Source: Gemmatimonas sp. (lineage in GTDB: Bacteria > Gemmatimonadota > Gemmatimonadetes > Gemmatimonadales > Gemmatimonadaceae). Taken from it: a DNA stretch of 64,000 nt. Below, piece by piece: positions 42,956 through 51,005 of the stretch (positions are counted from its first letter, which is position 1; every line of letters starts with the position of its first letter). The notes below the pieces were generated by a model. The model was not told where the DNA came from, did not search any database, and was given only the letters and a program-made list of their open reading frames with translations. The DNA lies in NCBI GenBank assembly GCA_023910675.1, contig JAAVWC010000001.1:726333-790332 (forward strand). The letters run 5' to 3'. Position numbers and translations under genes: made by a program.

Positions 42956-43337
42956 GCTCACCCCGTTCGCTGCTCTCTTCGGGGGTGGCCGGGCGCGCTG
43001 AGGCGCGCCGGCGTCACCCCCTCAGGGATCCGCTCACGGGGCGGCGGCGCCCCCCGAGGCTGCATCACGGCGGGAGCGAGATCGCGATGGCGTACTCGCG
43101 GCAACGCGCTCACATCGCACCTCTCAGACCCGACGCCCCGAGGCGGTGCAGGTGTGCCCGCACCATTGCCCGCGCACACCGCGAGTTCTCGCGCGCGCTT
43201 CTCCCACCTCGCCGCGACCGCATGGGCGATGCAGCCCCGGGCGCCCCGCCGCCCCGTGAGCGGATCCCTTCGGGGGTGACGCCGGCGCGCGAGAGCGCGC
43301 TCGGCCACCCCCGAAGAGAGCAGCGAACGGGGTGAGC
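42956..43337. repeat. Large inverted repeat, about 110-bp arms with 160-bp loop
   Basis: Left arm 42956-43066 (GCTCACCCCGTTCGCTGCTC ...) and right arm 43228-43337 (... GAGCAGCGAACGGGGTGAGC) are inverse copies with few mismatches. The loop contains sequence shared with 38580-38640 (CGCGCACxGCGAG ... CTCGCCGCGACCG). The whole unit is absent from the first repeat copy at 38.58 kb, so it inserted in, or was lost from, one copy: a MITE-like element. The 527 bp between 42894 and 43420 contains no gene. Confidence 0.8.
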
Positions 43338-43420
43338 GGGGCGCCCGGGGCGTCTCCCACACACCGAACCCCCATGCGGTCGCAACTCAACAACAGAAGC
43401 GCAAACGCTAGATTGCCCGC

Positions 43421-44581
43421 ATGCCGGACAACGCCCCCCGCCTGCACACCAAACCGCCCCAAACTACGCCCGCCCATCGCAAGCAATTGCGTACGCTGGT
43501 CCGGGCGAGCGTGGAGAACCGGCCCGGCGTCTACCGCATGCTCGGCCCCACCGGCACCGTGATCTACGTGGGCCAGTCGCGCGTGTTGCGCACGCGATTG
43601 CTCAGCTACTTCCGCGCCACCGGACGTCGCAACAAGGCCGCGCGCATTCTGCGCCATGCGTTCCAGATCGAGTGGGAGTACACCAACACCGAGTTCGGTG
43701 CCCTGCTGCGCGAGTTGCGGCTCATCAAGCAGTACCGGCCGCACTTCAACACCATGATGGTCATGGACGAGTGGCCGCGCGCGTATGTCGCACTCACCGG
43801 CGGTACTGTTCCCGGGCTGCGTGTGGTCGCACGCTCCGACGAGCCGTCGGCCATTGCACTCTTCGGACCGTTCCGTCGCGTCGCGCAGCTGCGCGATGCC
43901 GTGCGGGCGCTCGCCGAAGCCACCGGTTTGCGCGACTGTACCTTGGAGGACACCGTACGCGGCACCGGAAGCGCGCGCGGCAGTGCGCTCTGGTTCAACG
44001 CCGACCCTGCCACCAGGCCGCGCAGCAGTCGCACCCCGCGCACGCGCGCACCCGGCTGCCTGCGCCACGACCTCGGCACCTGCGCCGGACCGTGCATCGG
44101 CGCCGGTGAACCGGTGTCGTATCGTGATGCCGCCACCACCGTGCGCGCTTTTCTCGAGGGACAGACCAGCGCGCCCGTGCAATTGCTCGAACAGGCGATG
44201 CACCGCGCCGCGAGCGACTTGGCCTTCGAGCGCGCCGGCGTGCTGCGCGACCGGTTGGCGCTCGTGCAATGGCTGCACGAACGCGTGCAGCACTTTCACG
44301 CCAACGTCGACCGGCTCACCTTCCGGTATCACGCGGTAGGACACGGCGACGCCGAATGGGTGTACCTCGTTCGGCGTGGCACCGTGCGGGCCGAGGTGCG
44401 GGCGCCGCAGTCGGAGCAGGAACAGGCCGCGTTCAAGGCGCTCGTTGCGCGCATCTATGAGGGGCCCGACCTTTCAGGAGCGGACATTCCCACACACGAC
44501 CTCGACGAGTTCTATCTCGTCGCAAGCTGGTTCCGGCGTCGCGCCGAAGAAAAGCAGCGCACGCGCGCGCCGCGTTCCTGA
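43421..44581 (+). CDS. UvrC N-half-like GIY-YIG endonuclease
   Basis: 386 residues. GIY-YIG nuclease domain at ~34-110: R-P-G-V-Y-R-M, then V-I-Y-V-G-Q-S ... R-L-L-S-Y-F-R, and the glutamate in N-T-E-F-G-A-L-L-R-E-L. A cysteine cluster C-L-R-H-D-L-G-T-C-A-G-P-C and a UVR-like helix pair follow. The UvrC C-terminal endonuclease V-like and helix-hairpin-helix domains are missing, so it resembles the Cho/short-UvrC class that makes only the 3' incision of nucleotide excision repair. It lies 32 bases before a two-component operon and next to the photolyase, forming a DNA-repair pair. Confidence 0.87.
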   Translation: MPDNAPRLHTKPPQTTPAHRKQLRTLVRASVENRPGVYRMLGPTGTVIYVGQSRVLRTRLLSYFRATGRRNKAARILRHAFQIEWEYTNTEFGALLRELRLIKQYRPHFNTMMVMDEWPRAYVALTGGTVPGLRVVARSDEPSAIALFGPFRRVAQLRDAVRALAEATGLRDCTLEDTVRGTGSARGSALWFNADPATRPRSSRTPRTRAPGCLRHDLGTCAGPCIGAGEPVSYRDAATTVRAFLEGQTSAPVQLLEQAMHRAASDLAFERAGVLRDRLALVQWLHERVQHFHANVDRLTFRYHAVGHGDAEWVYLVRRGTVRAEVRAPQSEQEQAAFKALVARIYEGPDLSGADIPTHDLDEFYLVASWFRRRAEEKQRTRAPRS

Positions 44582-44612
44582 CGTGGCTCTCATCCGTCAT
44601 CCCTGAGTCACC

Positions 44613-45293
44613 ATGCGCGTACTCGTGGTCGAAGACGATCCACGGTTGGCCGCCCTCATCGCGCGCGGGTTGCGCGAGGAGTCGTACGCCGTGGACACCT
44701 GCGACAATGGCAAGAGCGCCATCATGCAGGCGGCGGTCAACAGCTACGACGCCGTGGTACTCGACGTGATGCTCCCCGGCGTCGACGGGCTCACGGTGGT
44801 GAGCGCGCTGCGCGAACGGCACATTCACACGCCGGTGCTCATGCTCACCGCGCGCGACACCGTTCCCGATCGCATCGCCGGTCTCGACGCCGGCGCCGAC
44901 GACTATCTCGTCAAGCCGTTCGACTTCGGCGAGCTGCTCGCGCGTTTGCGGGCGCTGCTGCGTCGTCCCGAGGCCGTGCAGCCCATGCGCGTGATGATTG
45001 CCGATCTCGACATCGATCTGCAGTCGCATACCGTGATTCGCGCCGGCACGCCCATTGTGCTCACTGCCAAGGAGTTTGCGCTGCTCGAACTGCTCGCGCG
45101 CCACGCGGGGCGTGTGGTATCGCGCGCTGACATCGTGGCGCACGTGTGGGACGACAATCACGATCCCTTCACCAACGCCGTCGAGGTGTACATGAACCGG
45201 TTGCGCGGCAAAGTCGACCGCGAGCCGTTTGCTCCGCTGCTGCACACCCGTCGCGGTGCGGGCTACATGCTCGCCGCCAGCGCGCCCGTGTGA
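44613..45293 (+). CDS. OmpR-family response regulator
   Basis: 226 residues. Receiver domain with E-D-D at 7-9, phospho-acceptor D51 (V-V-L-D-V-M-L-P-G) and the conserved Lys in Y-L-V-K-P-F. A winged-helix DNA-binding domain follows (L-T-A-K-E-F-A-L-L-E-L-L, then V-E-V-Y-M-N-R-L-R-G-K-V-D). Regulates target promoters after phosphorylation by the next gene's kinase. The kinase starts 11 bases after its stop. Confidence 0.95.
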   Translation: MRVLVVEDDPRLAALIARGLREESYAVDTCDNGKSAIMQAAVNSYDAVVLDVMLPGVDGLTVVSALRERHIHTPVLMLTARDTVPDRIAGLDAGADDYLVKPFDFGELLARLRALLRRPEAVQPMRVMIADLDIDLQSHTVIRAGTPIVLTAKEFALLELLARHAGRVVSRADIVAHVWDDNHDPFTNAVEVYMNRLRGKVDREPFAPLLHTRRGAGYMLAASAPV

Positions 45294-45304
45294 ACGGCCA
45301 CCGA

Positions 45305-46867
45305 ATGCCGCGCGTGCGAGTGTCCATTCTGCTGCGCCTGACGCTCTGGAATGCGAGCGTGCTCGCGCTCCTGCTGGTAGCCTTTGCCGCAGCGGGCTGG
45401 TTCACCATCGAACGCGTCGTGCAGCAGCGCGCCGCTACCGTGGTGCGCGAATCGGCGCGTGCCGTCGCTGGCGCCATCATGGCCGAACGGCGCGCCGCCA
45501 CCGCGCGTGGGGAAGTGGAGCTGGTGCGTGGCGAACATGAACAAGCCGTCCTGCGCGAACTGCGTGTGGGCGACCTCGACATTTTCATTACCGACGAAGC
45601 CGAGCAACTCATGGCGGCGCGTCAGCCCGCTGATGTTGCGGCGGATGTGTCGGAGGCGGATCAACGCGAACGCACGACCGTCAACGCGACCGGCACGGTG
45701 GTTCTGCCGACGGCGGTACGCACGCTGCTCACCGATGTCCGCGACGCGCGTACCGCCGGACGTCTCGCCGATTCGTCGGTCGTCGTGCGACAGATCAAAC
45801 TCGCCGACGGTCCTGCACGGGCCGCAGTGCTGCGCGTCGAACCCGAAGCTGACGACAAAGGCGAGCCGGCGCTGCTCATTGCCGCGTTACGGGGCGAACG
45901 TGACGACCTCCTGCTGCTGCGGCAGGTGCGCACGACGATCTTCTTCGCCATTCCCATGGCGTTGCTCGTGTCCGTCATTGCCGGCTATCTCCTCGCGCGT
46001 CGCAGTCTTGCCCCCCTCGACGCCATCGTCACGCGCACCGCGTCCATTACCGCGGCCAGTCTCGATGACCGGCTGCCCGTGGTCAACCCGCACGACGAAC
46101 TGGGGCGTTTGGCGCAGATCATCAACGCGCTGCTTGGGCGTGTAGGCGATGCGTTCCGTACGCAACGCCAGTTCGTGGCCGATGCGTCGCACGAGTTGCG
46201 CACCCCCATCGCGATCATCCGCGGTGAAGCCGACGTGACGCTGCGCCGCGCCGAACGGACGCCACAGGAGTATCGCGAAGCACTCGGCGTCATCCACGAC
46301 GAATCACTGCGACTCTCCCGCATTGTCGACGATCTGTTTCTGCTCGCGCGCGTCGATGCGGCCGGGCATGCCGTGCGACGTGAGGTCGTCCACATGCACG
46401 AGCTCATCGGCGACGCGGCGCGCAGCGTCCGGACGTTGGCGGAGTCACGCGAGGTCGTGGTGCGCATAACCTCCGATGCGCAGGCGACCGTGCGTGGTGA
46501 TGACGTGCTGTTGCGCCGCCTCCTGCTCAACCTGCTCGACAACGCACTCAAGCATGCCCCACGCGGCAGCACGGTCGAACTCTCGCTGGCGCATGATGCA
46601 CGCACGGTGCGGGTGCGCGTGAGCGACAGCGGACCCGGCGTCGCGCCCGAGCAGCGCGAACGGATTTTCGAGCGCTTCGTCCACGGCGTGCAGAGCACGA
46701 CCGCCAGCGACAATCGCACGCACGGTACCGGGGCCGGCCTGGGCCTCGCCATTGCCCAGGCCATCGCGCACGCGCACGAGGGACAGATCGTGTTGCTCGA
46801 TCGCGATTCCGGTGCCACGTTTGAGCTGGCCTTGCCTCTCGTGACAACTCCCGGAGAACCCGCATGA
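45305..46867 (+). CDS. Sensor histidine kinase (HAMP, HisKA, HATPase)
   Basis: 520 residues from ATG 45305 (MPRVRVSILL). Two transmembrane helices bound a ~150-residue periplasmic sensor region. A HAMP domain (R-R-S-L-A-P-L-D-A-I) follows. The HisKA box D-A-S-H-E-L-R-T-P has its His around residue 296. The ATPase boxes are N-L-L-D-N-A-L-K-H (N), D-S-G-P-G-V (G1) and G-A-G-L-G-L-A-I (G2). Cognate partner of the preceding regulator. Overlaps the next gene by 4 bases, so the propeller protein is in the same operon. Confidence 0.93.
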   Translation: MPRVRVSILLRLTLWNASVLALLLVAFAAAGWFTIERVVQQRAATVVRESARAVAGAIMAERRAATARGEVELVRGEHEQAVLRELRVGDLDIFITDEAEQLMAARQPADVAADVSEADQRERTTVNATGTVVLPTAVRTLLTDVRDARTAGRLADSSVVVRQIKLADGPARAAVLRVEPEADDKGEPALLIAALRGERDDLLLLRQVRTTIFFAIPMALLVSVIAGYLLARRSLAPLDAIVTRTASITAASLDDRLPVVNPHDELGRLAQIINALLGRVGDAFRTQRQFVADASHELRTPIAIIRGEADVTLRRAERTPQEYREALGVIHDESLRLSRIVDDLFLLARVDAAGHAVRREVVHMHELIGDAARSVRTLAESREVVVRITSDAQATVRGDDVLLRRLLLNLLDNALKHAPRGSTVELSLAHDARTVRVRVSDSGPGVAPEQRERIFERFVHGVQSTTASDNRTHGTGAGLGLAIAQAIAHAHEGQIVLLDRDSGATFELALPLVTTPGEPA

Positions 46868-47931
46868 TGTCGACACCGTCGATCGTCCGCGTCGCGATGA
46901 CGTCGCTGTGCCTGCCCGCGCTGTCGTTCGCCACGTCGCTACACGCGCAAGCATCGTCGACGGGACGCAAAACCGCCGCCGATACCGTCGCGCTCACCGA
47001 GTGGGATGTCCCCTGGGGCGCCGCGACCCGTCCACGCGATCCGTCCATCGATCCGCAGGGACGCGTCTGGTTCGTCGGGCAGGAGGGGAATTACGTCGCG
47101 CGCTTCGACCCCGCCTCCAAAAAGTTCGAGCGCTTCGAAATCGACCCCGGGACCAATCCGCACACCGTCAACGTCGACCCCACGGGCGACGCGTGGTATG
47201 CCGGCAACCGCAACGGCATGATCGGTCGCATCGATGGCAAGACGGGCAAGATCACGCGCTATCCCATGCCCGAGGCCGCCGCGAAAGACCCACACACCAT
47301 CACGTTCACGCCCAAGGGCGATCTGTGGTTCACGCTGCAGAACAGCAACATGGTGGGCTTTCTCGACAAGCAGACCGGCGCGGTGAAAGTCATTGCCATG
47401 CCCACACCGCGCTCTCGTCCGTACGGCATCGTCCTCGACAAGAGCGGGCGGCCGTGGTTCAATCTCTTCGGCACCAACAAGCTCGGCACCATCGACCCCA
47501 CGTCGATGCGCGTGCGTGAGTACGCGCTCCCCGACGAGCGCGCCCGCGGCCGCCGCATCGCACTCACCAGCGACGGCGCCGTCTGGTACGGCGATTACTC
47601 CCGCGGCTACGTGGGCCGTCTCGATCCCGTGAGCGGCGCCGTCAAGGAGTGGCCCCTTCCCGGCGGCGCCACGAGCCTCCCCTACGCCATGACCGTCGAC
47701 GACGCCGACCGCCTGTGGCTGGTGGAAACGGGACGACAGCCCAACAGACTCGTGGCCTTCGACCCCCGCAGCAACAGTTTCGTCACGCAGGTCGACCTCG
47801 GCCCCGCCGTGCCCAACACGGTGAGGCACATGGTCTTCGACAAGAACACGCGAACCATTTGGTTCGGGAGCGACCGGGGGACGATCGGGAGGGCGACCGT
47901 ACCAGCGACGTCTCGTAAGCCTATTGGGTAG
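46864..47931 (+). CDS. Virginiamycin B lyase-like beta-propeller protein
   Basis: 355 residues with a signal peptide (ends S-L-H-A-Q). Repeated W-F-V/T/N blades (G-R-V-W-F-V-G-Q-E-G; G-D-L-W-F-T-L-Q-N-S; G-R-P-W-F-N-L-F-G-T-N) match the seven-bladed Vgb/streptogramin lyase family. True lyases need a catalytic His pair and are cytoplasmic; this one is exported and sits in a two-component operon, so it is more likely a sensing or glycan-binding propeller. Starts within the kinase stop (ATGATG). Confidence 0.85.
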   Translation: MMSTPSIVRVAMTSLCLPALSFATSLHAQASSTGRKTAADTVALTEWDVPWGAATRPRDPSIDPQGRVWFVGQEGNYVARFDPASKKFERFEIDPGTNPHTVNVDPTGDAWYAGNRNGMIGRIDGKTGKITRYPMPEAAAKDPHTITFTPKGDLWFTLQNSNMVGFLDKQTGAVKVIAMPTPRSRPYGIVLDKSGRPWFNLFGTNKLGTIDPTSMRVREYALPDERARGRRIALTSDGAVWYGDYSRGYVGRLDPVSGAVKEWPLPGGATSLPYAMTVDDADRLWLVETGRQPNRLVAFDPRSNSFVTQVDLGPAVPNTVRHMVFDKNTRTIWFGSDRGTIGRATVPATSRKPIG

Positions 47932-47940
47932 GGTGCTTAA

Positions 47941-48180
47941 TGAGATCTGAGATCTGAGACCCAGACAAAGACGCCAGACGAAGACTCCAGAGCCCAGCTT
48001 CGGATAGGTGTGAGAGTCGAGCAACGCAGAAGCGAGAAGCGAGGACCCGCGGTTATGGAAACCGCCACCGCGGGTCCTCGCTTCTCACTTCTGCGTTGCT
48101 GGATTCTCACACCTATCCGAGGCTCATTTCTGGAGTCTTCGTCTGAGGTCTTTGTCTGGGTCTCAGATCTCAGATCTCAG
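47941..48180. repeat. 240-bp near-perfect palindrome
   Basis: Left arm TGAGATCTGAGATCTGAGAC ... GAAGCGAGGACCCGCGG and its inverse pair along about 115 bases with under 10% mismatch around a 10-base loop (TTATGGAAAC region). It occupies the whole space between convergent genes. The stop codon of the chorismate mutase gene lies in the right arm. Likely a strong bidirectional terminator or a domesticated mobile palindrome. Confidence 0.9.
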
Positions 48181-48454
48181 CGGATTGCACCCGCCGAGCG
48201 ACCGCCATGACTTTCCAGTAGAGCGCTCGAATCTCGTCTTCCGGTAGTCCCGCCGCTCTCGCGCGTTCGGCTGCGCGCATCACTACCGCGGCTTCGCGCG
48301 CGGGGTCCAGTACCGGTTGTCCCGCTCTCTGCTTCACCACGCGGATTTCGCGCGCGAGCTGCATGCGTCTCGCGATGCACGCCATCAGTTCCGCGTCCAC
48401 CTGTTCGATGTCGCTGCGCAGCGACGCCAAGGCGTGTGTGTCCGCCGGGCTCAT
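48170..48454 (-). CDS. aroQ: Chorismate mutase (AroQ class)
   Basis: 94 residues, all-helical. [23 protein letters not shown], then [21 protein letters not shown], show the active-site arginines and lysine of AroQ. It converts chorismate to prephenate. Its start overlaps the DAHP synthase stop (ATGA). Together with the prephenate dehydratase gene upstream it feeds phenylalanine synthesis. The last codons and stop lie in the large palindrome. Confidence 0.9.
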   Translation of the reverse strand: MSPADTHALASLRSDIEQVDAELMACIARRMQLAREIRVVKQRAGQPVLDPAREAAVVMRAAERARAAGLPEDEIRALYWKVMAVARRVQSAEI

Positions 48455-49506
48455 GCGCTAACCTCGCTGCGCCAGCTGCCGGTGCTGCACTCGCGTCCCA
48501 CTGCTCGCGCAACCGCCTGCACCTGCTGCATCATTTGCGCGAATGCGGCAAACTCGAGGCTCTGCTCGCCGTCGCTCTTCGCGCAGGTGGGATCGGGGTG
48601 CACTTCCACGATGAGCCCATCAGCGCCCGCCGCCACGGCCGCCAACGCAAGCGGCGCCACAAGATGCGCGCGTCCGCCCGCGTGACTCGGGTCGACGATT
48701 ACCGGCAAATGCGTTTCGCGCTTGAGCACCGGAATGGCCGCTACGTCCATCGTGTTGCGCGTTGCCGTTTCGTACGTGCGAATACCACGCTCGCACAACA
48801 TCACATCGCCGTTCCCCTGCGCCAGCACATACTCGGCGGCCATCAAGAGCTCCGTGATGGTCCCGCTTAGTCCGCGCTTCAGCAGTACAGGGCGCTGGAC
48901 CCGCCCCACCTCCGAAAGCAGCGGAAAGTTCTGCATGTTGCGCGCGCCAATTTGCATGATGTCGGCGTAGCTCGCGACGAGCTCCACCTGCCGGGGGTCC
49001 ATCACTTCCGTCACGATGGGCATGCCGGTTTCTGCGCGCACCTCGGCGAGAATCTTGAGCCCCTCTTCGCCCATCCCCTGAAAGGCGTACGGGCTCGATC
49101 GCGGCTTGAAGGCGCCACCGCGGAGTATGCGAGCGCCCGCCTGCTGCACCGCGCGCGCCGTGTCGAACATCATGTCGCGCCCTTCCACGCTGCACGGGCC
49201 GGCCATGACCACCACCTCGCGCCCGCCAATGATCGTGTCGGCCGGGTCGCCCAGACGGATGGCGGTGTTCCCCACCGAGAATTCGCGCGACGCGATCTTG
49301 TACGGCTTGAGCACCGGCATGACGCGCTCCACCCCTTCGAGCTGCGTGAGGCCGTGATTGCTCAGCGCGCCCTCGTCGCCAATGCACCCCACAATGGTGC
49401 GCTGCTCGCCGCGCGAGACGTGGGTGCGGAGGCCGGCGGCTTCCACATGTTCGATGATGCGGTTGAGCGCGTCGGGAGTAATGCCGGCGGTGGTGACGAT
49501 GATCAT
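48451..49506 (-). CDS. aroF: DAHP synthase (AroF/AroG beta type, with ferredoxin-like domain)
   Basis: 351 residues from ATG 49506 (MIIVTTAG). N-terminal ~75 residues are the ferredoxin-like regulatory domain of the 3-deoxy-D-arabino-heptulosonate 7-phosphate synthase I-beta group. The (beta/alpha)8 catalytic part has [32 protein letters not shown] and D-P-S-H-A-G-G-R. First enzyme of the shikimate pathway. The N-domain probably serves feedback inhibition. A coding leader peptide with an attenuator hairpin sits upstream. Confidence 0.93.
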   Translation of the reverse strand: MIIVTTAGITPDALNRIIEHVEAAGLRTHVSRGEQRTIVGCIGDEGALSNHGLTQLEGVERVMPVLKPYKIASREFSVGNTAIRLGDPADTIIGGREVVVMAGPCSVEGRDMMFDTARAVQQAGARILRGGAFKPRSSPYAFQGMGEEGLKILAEVRAETGMPIVTEVMDPRQVELVASYADIMQIGARNMQNFPLLSEVGRVQRPVLLKRGLSGTITELLMAAEYVLAQGNGDVMLCERGIRTYETATRNTMDVAAIPVLKRETHLPVIVDPSHAGGRAHLVAPLALAAVAAGADGLIVEVHPDPTCAKSDGEQSLEFAAFAQMMQQVQAVARAVGRECSTGSWRSEVSA

Positions 49507-49569
49507 GAGCGGTCCTCGGGAGTGGTGGTCAATGGGCCACCGAGGAACCCGCGCCGCGCGTCCCCGAAA

Positions 49570-49607
49570 CGACCGAGGCCCGTGCGGTTGCACGGGCCTC
49601 TCGGTCG
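49570..49607 (-). terminator. Attenuator hairpin of the aroF leader
   Basis: On the minus strand CGACCGAGAGGCCCGTGC-AACC-GCACGGGCCTCGGTCG, a stem of about 17 bp with one unpaired position, followed by TTTCGGGG. It lies between the leader peptide and aroF, where an intrinsic transcription attenuator is expected. Confidence 0.75.
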
Positions 49608-49623
49608 GTCGGAGCGTCAGGAG

Positions 49624-49704
49624 TTAGCTGCGCGTGCCAGACATGCCGGGGCCCATGCGGGTCGGCACGTAATAAAATCGGCAGGCGGAGAAGTGACGCG
49701 TCAT
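49624..49704 (-). CDS. aroF leader peptide (Phe-Tyr-Tyr attenuation)
   Basis: A 26-residue open frame with R-F-Y-Y-V-P-T-R-M-G-P-G. Three tandem aromatic codons (Phe-Tyr-Tyr) just ahead of an attenuator hairpin fit ribosome-stalling control: shortage of Phe-/Tyr-tRNA would stall the ribosome and prevent the terminator, raising DAHP synthase and chorismate mutase. The start at 49704 comes directly after the predicted promoter, so the message may be nearly leaderless. Confidence 0.78.
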   Translation of the reverse strand: MTRHFSACRFYYVPTRMGPGMSGTRS

Positions 49705-49710
49705 ACCATG

Positions 49711-49740
49711 GAGGCTACGCCAGGGGCTTCCGCGTGTCAA
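49711..49740 (-). promoter_or_regulatory. Predicted sigma-70-type promoter for the aro operon
   Basis: Minus strand: TTGACA at 49740-49735, a 17-base spacer and TAGCCT at 49717-49712. Predicted start at about 49705, one base from the leader ATG. On the other strand the same interval separates the divergent pheA start at 49753. Confidence 0.6.
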
Positions 49741-49752
49741 TATGTATACCGC

Positions 49753-50340
49753 ATGCCAACCAACATGACCGGGACCGAACCGATGCCGCGCGTTGCGTTT
49801 CAAGGCGAGCTGGGCGCCTTCAGCGAGATGGCTATCCGCCAGCAGTGGCCGGAAGGCGCCGAGGTGGTGCCGTGTGCGTCATTTCCGGTGGCGGTGCAGC
49901 GGGTGCTGGACGGCGCCGTCGACTTCGCCGTCATTCCCGTCGAGAACGCGATCGTGGGGCCGGTGCGTGTCGCACTCGACGCGCTCGCCACGGCGGGCGA
50001 CGCCCTCACGGTTCGGGCGGAAACGCGAGTGCCGGTGCATCTGCACCTGCTGGCACCGGCCGGCGCCACGCTCGCGGGGCTGCGCGATGTGCACTCGCAC
50101 CCGGTGGCACTCGCGCAGTGTCGCATTTTTTTCGCGCGGCACGGCTGGCTGGTGTCGACCGTCCATGCCGACACCGCCGGTGCCGCGCGCGACGTGGCGC
50201 AGGCGGGGCTCCTCACCCGCGCCGCCGTCGCCAGCGATATGGCCGCGGAACGCTACGGCCTCGAAATCATTGCCAGCCGCATCGAAGATGTGCCGGCCAA
50301 CTGGACGCGCTTCGTGGTGGTCAGCCTCAAGCCGATCTGA
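49753..50340 (+). CDS. pheA: Prephenate dehydratase without ACT domain
   Basis: 195 residues from ATG 49753 (49783 is an alternative start). Periplasmic-binding-like PDT fold: V-A-F-Q-G-E-L-G-A-F-S-E-M-A, F-A-V-I-P-V-E-N-A-I-V-G-P-V, H-S-H-P-V-A-L-A-Q-C, and the C-terminal N-W-T-R-F-V-V-V with the T-R-F dehydratase signature. Most PDT proteins carry an ACT regulatory domain of ~80 residues after this point; it is absent, so direct phenylalanine inhibition is unlikely. Divergent from aroF, opposite the attenuator leader. Confidence 0.88.
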   Translation: MPTNMTGTEPMPRVAFQGELGAFSEMAIRQQWPEGAEVVPCASFPVAVQRVLDGAVDFAVIPVENAIVGPVRVALDALATAGDALTVRAETRVPVHLHLLAPAGATLAGLRDVHSHPVALAQCRIFFARHGWLVSTVHADTAGAARDVAQAGLLTRAAVASDMAAERYGLEIIASRIEDVPANWTRFVVVSLKPI

Positions 50341-50356
50341 CCCACCTGCCGTTTCT

Positions 50357-50812
50357 TCAGGCCGGTGGAGCGCCCGCCTTCTTGAGACGGAACTCCTTGT
50401 GCCCTTCGCGCTGCGCCGACTTCATCTCGTCGATGATCTTCACGGCTTCCGCGTTGTTGTTGGCCTTCACCGCGACTTTCAGCTTGTCGACGACGGTGAG
50501 CATCTTCTTCATCTCGGCCTGATAATCGGCAACAAACTTGGCCTGCTCGCCGGCCGGAATCTTTTCCTTCTTTTCCGGCTCCATCGACAGCGCCGCCTTG
50601 GCGTTGGTTTCGATGATGGCGATCTGTTCGAGCGTGGCCGCGTTCTTGGAGGGGTCGTCGATCTGGCGACCGACAGCTTTGAACGCCGTATTCATGGCGG
50701 CCATCTTCTTGCCGAGCGGGGTCTTGGGCTCGTCCTGCTGCGCCTGGGCGGTACCCGCCATGGTGAGGGCGAAGACCAGGGCCGTGCCGAGCTGCCGAAT
50801 GCGTGAGGTCAT
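50357..50812 (-). CDS. Exported cytochrome b562-like helical protein
   Basis: 151 residues from ATG 50812 (MTSRIRQLG), signal peptide ending A-Q-A-Q-Q. The mature part is helical and Lys/Ala-rich (L-G-K-K-M-A-A-M-N-T-A-F-K-A-V-G; E-K-K-E-K-I-P-A-G-E-Q-A-K-F). It resembles cytochrome b562-family four-helix proteins, but the haem His/Met ligands are not obvious. Divergent from the bc complex operon with ~190 bases between. Confidence 0.65.
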   Translation of the reverse strand: MTSRIRQLGTALVFALTMAGTAQAQQDEPKTPLGKKMAAMNTAFKAVGRQIDDPSKNAATLEQIAIIETNAKAALSMEPEKKEKIPAGEQAKFVADYQAEMKKMLTVVDKLKVAVKANNNAEAVKIIDEMKSAQREGHKEFRLKKAGAPPA

Positions 50813-51005
50813 AAAACAGGCAGGAGGGAGGGAGGACGATCGAGCAATTTCGATCGGGTGCATGAGTTACGGATAATCGTCGGGAATCGCTGCACAGGCC
50901 AGCGAAGCGCTGTACCGTCGCGTAGAATCCCGCAGCCCCCGCGCCGTCGCAAAATGCAGTTCCCTCCCGGCTGCGGCCCTCGCTCGTCCCCGAGTACCAC
51001 ACGAT

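Noticed and set aside
43385..43420. Attractive attC-like half box (GCGCAAACGCTAG) before the UvrC-like gene
   Set aside because: No partner R box or hairpin follows. It is better explained as the empty target of the cassette at 38.71 kb.
46864..47931. Propeller gene as a streptogramin-resistance enzyme
   Set aside because: Similarity is to the general propeller fold; it is exported and belongs to a two-component operon, and I could not identify the catalytic His set of true Vgb lyases.
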